9,055 nt of DNA, taken from Chloroflexota bacterium (lineage in GTDB: Bacteria > Chloroflexota > Limnocylindria > QHBO01). Below, piece after piece: positions 6,858-9,055 of the stretch. Location of the stretch: assembly GCA_013820865.1 (NCBI GenBank), contig JACDHU010000052.1, positions 1 to 9,055 of the forward strand. Reading direction: 5' to 3'. A program made the position numbers and the translations under genes. A model generated the notes under the pieces. It searched no databases, was not told where the DNA came from, and worked only from the letters and a program-made list of their open reading frames with translations. Every line of letters begins with the position of its first letter. The first letter of the stretch is position 1.

Positions 6858-7685
6858 GTGCGACGGCTACCGGATCCCATGAGCCGCCTCGTCGTCCATG
6901 ACGACGCGGCACAACGCCTGGGCGGCGCCGTCCCCAGCCCTGCCGCAGCGTTCCTGGTGGCGGTCCTGGCCCTGCCCGCGCTGTTCTGGCTGGTGATGCT
7001 CAAGCGGACGACGGTCTACACCGCGCCCGAGGAGTGGCTGATGTCAAATGTGGTGGCCGTCGCGCACTCCTGGGTCGCGAGTAACCTGCCGCCCATCGAG
7101 ACCGTCATCGTCGGCATCAGTGGGCTGGGCAGCGGATGGTTCGTTGCCCTGGCATTCGCGGCCCTCGGCCTTCTGGCGCTGGCACGCGGTCGACGCGACC
7201 TCGCGTTGCTCCTGGCCCTGGGGACGCTCTGCTTCCCGATGGAGTGGGCACTCAAGTACTTCGTCTCATCCGATGCGATCAACCTGATGGCACTCGTGAG
7301 CGCGATGTTCAACGTCAACGACATCGGCCTCGACGATATCGCCGACTTTCCGGCTGGCCACGCCCTGCGGGCGACCGTGCTGTACGGACTGGCCGCGTTC
7401 TGCGTCGCTCGGCTGGCCCATGACCATCGCCAGGGACAGATCGCGTACGCCGTGGCGCTCGTCCTCATCGGGGCGATCAGCGCGACCCGCATCTACCTCG
7501 GGGCGCATTACCCGATGGACGTGCTCGGTGGCTGGATGGCAGGAGGTGCGCTCCTGGCGATCCTCGTGGCCATCCATGTCCTCCGCGTCGATGAGCGCCA
7601 GAGGGCTCGCGAGGCCGCCGAGGCGGCGGCACATCCGCGCGGTCGCCGGGTCGCCGTGCCGCGTCGTACGCCGACCGAGGGCTGA
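6858..7685 (+). CDS. PAP2-superfamily membrane phosphatase
   Basis: A 275-residue integral membrane protein of the type-2 phosphatidic acid phosphatase superfamily, whose members remove phosphate from lipid phosphates such as undecaprenyl diphosphate, phosphatidate or PGP at the outer face of the membrane. Motif C2 is DFPAGH (163-168, usually PSGH) with H168 as the acid/base. Motif C3 is TRIYLGAHYPMDVLGG (210-225, usually SRxxxGxHxxxDVxxG), with R211, H217 as nucleophile and D221. Motif C1 (KxxxxxxRP) is only partly present: K133 of LKYFVSSDAINLM is there but RP is not. Hydrophobic segments at roughly 31-48, 80-110, 112-130, 171-186, 196-209 and 222-242 suit the fold; the C-terminal 30 residues are basic and charged. 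GTG at 6858 is preferred because TATACT ends 7 nt upstream; ATG at 6879 is possible, and neither start has a Shine-Dalgarno. The stop is 3 nt before the proposed DedA start. Confidence 0.85.
   Translation: MRRLPDPMSRLVVHDDAAQRLGGAVPSPAAAFLVAVLALPALFWLVMLKRTTVYTAPEEWLMSNVVAVAHSWVASNLPPIETVIVGISGLGSGWFVALAFAALGLLALARGRRDLALLLALGTLCFPMEWALKYFVSSDAINLMALVSAMFNVNDIGLDDIADFPAGHALRATVLYGLAAFCVARLAHDHRQGQIAYAVALVLIGAISATRIYLGAHYPMDVLGGWMAGGALLAILVAIHVLRVDERQRAREAAEAAAHPRGRRVAVPRRTPTEG
7677..7681 (+). promoter_or_regulatory. Shine-Dalgarno that sets a CTG start for the DedA gene
   Basis: GAGGG, in the last codons of the PAP2 gene, is followed by 7 nt and CTG at 7689. It is one of the few good ribosome-binding sites in the window and lies too far (52 nt) from the first ATG of the frame at 7734 to serve it. 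Confidence 0.55.
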
Positions 7686-7688
7686 GAA

Positions 7689-8357
7689 CTGCTCGACTTT
7701 ATCGACCGCGAGATCATTCCGTTCGTCCTCCAGATGTACGACTCGGTCGGATACCTGGGCGTGGCGGCGGCCGTCGCCCTCGAAACGATCGTTGCCCCTA
7801 TCCCGTCGGAAGTGATCCTGCCGATGGCGGGCTGGAAGGTGAGCCAATCGGCCGCCGATCCGTCCGTCCTCGAACCGCTGACCAGCCTGCCATGGAACAT
7901 CCCGGTGGCGGTCGCCCTCGCCACAGTCGGAAGTCTCGCCGGGGCACTGGTCGGCTACGCGATCGGCGCATGGGGTGGTCGTCCACTCCTGGACCGATAC
8001 GGCCGTTATGCTGGTATCGGTGCCGGTGACCTTGATCGCGCGGATCGCTGGTTTGAGCGATGGGGCCCGTGGGCCGTCTTCTTCGGTCGCATGGTGCCCC
8101 TGGTCCGCACGTTCGTGAGCTATCCCGCCGGCATCAGCCGCATGCCGCTCGGGCGCTTCATCGTCTTCACCGCGCTCGGATCGGTCCCGTGGAACGCGGC
8201 GCTCATCTACGCGGGGTTCGTGGTCGGGGAGAACTATCCTGAGATCTCGGCGGCCATGAAGCCCTACGAGTACGCGATCTACGCGGTCGTTATCGGCCTG
8301 CTCGTGCTGCTCATTGGCCGATGGTGGTGGAGCAAGCGGCGGGCACGTACCGCCTGA
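7689..8357 (+). CDS. DedA/SNARE-associated family membrane protein (probable CTG start)
   Basis: A DedA-superfamily integral membrane protein. Members flip polyprenyl phosphate carriers or other lipids and affect membrane potential and envelope integrity. From CTG at 7689 it has 222 residues (family about 200-220), starting (M)LDFIDREIIPFVLQMYDSVG. Family marks are the acidic re-entrant segment ALETIVAPIPSEVILPMAGW (30-49), with E32 and E41, and the FFGRMVPLVRTFVSYPAG block with its basic and proline residues in the second re-entrant loop. GSVPWN and a C-terminal membrane segment (YAIYAVVIGLLVLLIGRWWW) ending in basic residues follow. The upstream in-frame stop is that of the PAP2 gene, two codons before the CTG; no ATG, GTG or TTG occurs until ATG 7734, which would cut off 15 residues resembling other DedA N termini. 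It is in an operon with the PAP2 gene. The substrate is unproven, but the neighbour makes a polyprenyl phosphate likely. Confidence 0.88.
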   Translation: MLDFIDREIIPFVLQMYDSVGYLGVAAAVALETIVAPIPSEVILPMAGWKVSQSAADPSVLEPLTSLPWNIPVAVALATVGSLAGALVGYAIGAWGGRPLLDRYGRYAGIGAGDLDRADRWFERWGPWAVFFGRMVPLVRTFVSYPAGISRMPLGRFIVFTALGSVPWNAALIYAGFVVGENYPEISAAMKPYEYAIYAVVIGLLVLLIGRWWWSKRRARTA

Positions 8358-8402
8358 CGGCTGTGGTCTCTGTTGTGAGCGACGCACGAGCTGTCGACGA
8401 GG

Positions 8403-8431
8403 TTGACCGGCACCGTCGCGCGTGCAACGAT
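8403..8431 (+). promoter_or_regulatory. Weak promoter candidate before the FMN riboswitch
   Basis: TTGACC (5 of 6 to TTGACA) at 8403-8408 is followed by a 17-bp spacer and AACGAT (3 of 6) at 8426-8431. It would start RNA near 8438, about 14 nt before the aptamer, which is a sensible position. The -10 is poor. The rest of 8358-8451, between the DedA stop and the aptamer, shows no terminator with a T-run and no other feature. Confidence 0.3.
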
Positions 8432-8451
8432 CGGTGCAATCGAACAGTTCA

Positions 8452-8614
8452 TCGTCTTCGGGGCGGGGTGAAAGTCCCCACCGGCGGTCGGCTCACCAAC
8501 GCTCGAGCCAGCCCGCGAACCCCATCGGTCAACGGACCGACGGGGCCGACCTGACCCTCGGCGCACGCCGGGGCAAACAGGGCCGACGGTCACAGTCCGG
8601 AAGGGAGAAGACGA
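8452..8614 (+). promoter_or_regulatory. FMN riboswitch (RFN element)
   Basis: This is a metabolite-binding leader RNA that senses FMN and lowers expression of riboflavin synthesis or transport genes. The closing helix P1 pairs 8452-8459 (TCGTCTTC side) with 8607-8614 (GAAGACGA side), 8 bp. The 5' conserved block GGGGCGGGGTGAAAGTCCCC runs from 8460, then ACCGGCGGT at 8480-8488 and AGCCCGCGA at 8510-8518. The 3' block GCCGACGGTCACAGTCCGG at 8582-8600 leads into AAGGGAGAAG at 8601-8610. Between them are a 5-bp hairpin (8490-8494 with 8505-8509) inside the P3 loop and a strong variable stem (8520-8530 with 8535-8545, one mismatch, AACG loop). No terminator with a T-run follows, which argues for control of translation (or Rho) rather than intrinsic termination. 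The gene it controls is the ABC ATPase at 8747, directly or through a small ORF at 8619. Confidence 0.94.
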
Positions 8615-8618
8615 CCGT

Positions 8619-8750
8619 GTGACGCGATCCAGGTGCGCGTCGCCATTGACCGATGCGGCCCGGCGCCGCGCGGCTTCGGGCGACGACGTACCCGGCTCCG
8701 GCGCGGCCATGCCCCGTGCGACGACGTCCAGCCACGGAGCCAGCGCATGA
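8619..8750 (+). CDS. Possible 43-codon leader ORF coupled to the ABC gene
   Basis: GTG at 8619 opens a 43-codon frame (VTRSRCASPLTDAARR...) whose TGA overlaps the ABC ATPase ATG as ATGA. The GGGAG at 8603-8607, part of the conserved aptamer 3' strand, is 11 nt upstream and could serve as its ribosome-binding site, occluded when P1 and P6 form. Third positions are about 80% G/C, but the overlapping ABC frame is also open and equally GC-rich here, so codon bias does not separate them. The peptide has no recognisable domain, signal or membrane segment. It may be only untranslated leader. Confidence 0.3.
   Translation: MTRSRCASPLTDAARRRAASGDDVPGSGAAMPRATTSSHGASA
8736..8739 (+). promoter_or_regulatory. 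Shine-Dalgarno for the ABC ATPase gene
   Basis: GGAG followed by 7 nt and the ATG at 8747. It decides this start over an in-frame GTG at 8633, which has no ribosome-binding site at normal spacing and would add 38 Arg-rich residues not seen in ABC ATPases. The site lies 122 nt beyond the end of the aptamer, so sequestration by the riboswitch would need a further helix that I could not identify. Confidence 0.55.
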
Positions 8751-9055
8751 CCCGGTCCACCATCACGCAACGCGACGTCAGCCTTGACTCCGTCCGCGTG
8801 CGCTTCGCCGGCCGTGGCGGCGCGATTGATGCGCTCAGCGACTGCACGCTTCACGTCCCGGCCGGTTCGATCACCGTCATCATCGGGCCGAACGGCTGCG
8901 GCAAGAGCACGCTGCTGCGCGTGATCGCCGGGCTCCTGCCGCCCACGAGCGGCTCGGTCAGCGTCGGCGGCGCACAACCCCGGGCAGGCGATGGTCGCGT
9001 CGCCCTTGCCTTCCAGCAGCCGCGGCTCGTCCCGTGGCGATCGACCCTCGAGAAC
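8747..9055 (+). CDS. ABC transporter ATP-binding protein, FMN-riboswitch controlled, 3' end outside window
   Basis: The N-terminal 103 residues of an ABC importer ATPase, cytoplasmic, which powers a membrane permease. Visible parts are the A-loop region (VRVRFAGRGGAIDALSD), Walker A GPNGCGKST followed by LLRVIAGLLPPTSG, and the Q-loop stretch FQQPRLVPWRSTLEN. FQ-x-PRL-x-PW is typical of the nitrate/sulfonate/taurine and thiamine-precursor (SsuB/TauB/ThiZ-like) ATPases. The signature LSGGQ, Walker B and H-loop lie beyond the window. The FMN riboswitch upstream points to riboflavin or flavin-precursor uptake. Chloroflexi are known to carry a riboflavin ABC system (RibXY) under FMN-riboswitch control, related to the thiamine-precursor transporter ThiXY, and this would be its ATPase. 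The permease and substrate-binding protein should follow downstream; that is inference. ATG 8747 is supported by a GGAG at 7-nt spacing. Confidence 0.92.
   Translation, partial: MTRSTITQRDVSLDSVRVRFAGRGGAIDALSDCTLHVPAGSITVIIGPNGCGKSTLLRVIAGLLPPTSGSVSVGGAQPRAGDGRVALAFQQPRLVPWRSTLEN

Noticed and set aside
7266..8387. A 373-residue minus-strand open frame across the PAP2 and DedA genes
   Set aside because: Its composition (His, Arg, Asp-rich, no hydrophobic core) is that of an antisense shadow, and both plus-strand genes carry clear family motifs.
8410..8437. Inverted repeat GCACCG/CGGTGC upstream of the riboswitch as a terminator or operator
   Set aside because: Only 6 bp with a 16-nt loop and no T-run; chance occurrence is likely in this GC-rich stretch.
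8490..8509. Extra hairpin inside the P3 part of the FMN aptamer as a novel riboswitch variant
   Set aside because: Hairpin insertions at this place are known in ordinary RFN elements, for example the Bacillus subtilis rib leader, so it is normal variation.
8633..8746. Start of the ABC ATPase at GTG 8633
   Set aside because: No Shine-Dalgarno at normal spacing, the added 38 residues are Arg-rich and unlike ABC ATPases, and ATG 8747 has GGAG at 7 nt.
8279..8977. A 232-residue minus-strand open frame across the riboswitch and ABC start
   Set aside because: It runs through a structured riboswitch and a Walker A-containing gene on the other strand and has no family motif of its own.

Overview
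The window is dense, GC-rich bacterial chromosome (roughly two thirds G+C by eye), with strong G/C preference at third codon positions. Nothing in it looks like phage, a transposon or CRISPR. A Chloroflexota-type organism fits best, because of an FMN riboswitch in front of a nitrate/thiamine-type ABC importer ATPase, a combination known for riboflavin uptake in Chloroflexi, and because several starts look leaderless. A high-GC actinobacterial relative cannot be excluded. No 16S rRNA or marker gene is present to settle it.

Layout. (1) 3-1710, plus strand: the 3' part of an FmrO/ArmA-type 16S rRNA methyltransferase overlaps a divergent tRNA-guanine transglycosylase-family gene by 8 nt. (2) 1728-6837, minus strand, convergent with the first block after a 17-nt gap: a histidine-utilisation operon read hutH, GNAT-like protein, hutU, SIS-domain protein. 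Neighbours overlap by 8 nt (hutH/GNAT) and 4 nt (hutU/SIS), with 43 nt between GNAT and hutU. HutH turns histidine into urocanate and HutU hydrates it; hutI and the later steps are not in the window. (3) 6838-6857: a 20-bp divergent spacer carrying overlapping -10-like elements on both strands, each 7-8 nt from a start codon. (4) 6858-8357, plus strand: a PAP2-family membrane phosphatase and a DedA-family membrane protein, a pair that would suit polyprenyl-phosphate carrier recycling; the DedA gene apparently starts at CTG. (5) 8358-9055, plus strand: a promoter candidate, a well-conserved FMN riboswitch (8452-8614), a 132-nt stretch that may hold a small coupled ORF, and the first 103 codons of an ABC ATPase that runs off the window.

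Most worth a second look are the resistance-type rRNA methyltransferase joined to a divergent TGT, the recurring -10-next-to-start-codon arrangement (hutH, PAP2 gene, hutU), the SIS and GNAT passengers in the hut operon, and the riboswitch whose aptamer 3' strand could double as the Shine-Dalgarno of a leader ORF coupled by ATGA to the transporter gene. All identifications come from reading motifs; no database search was run.
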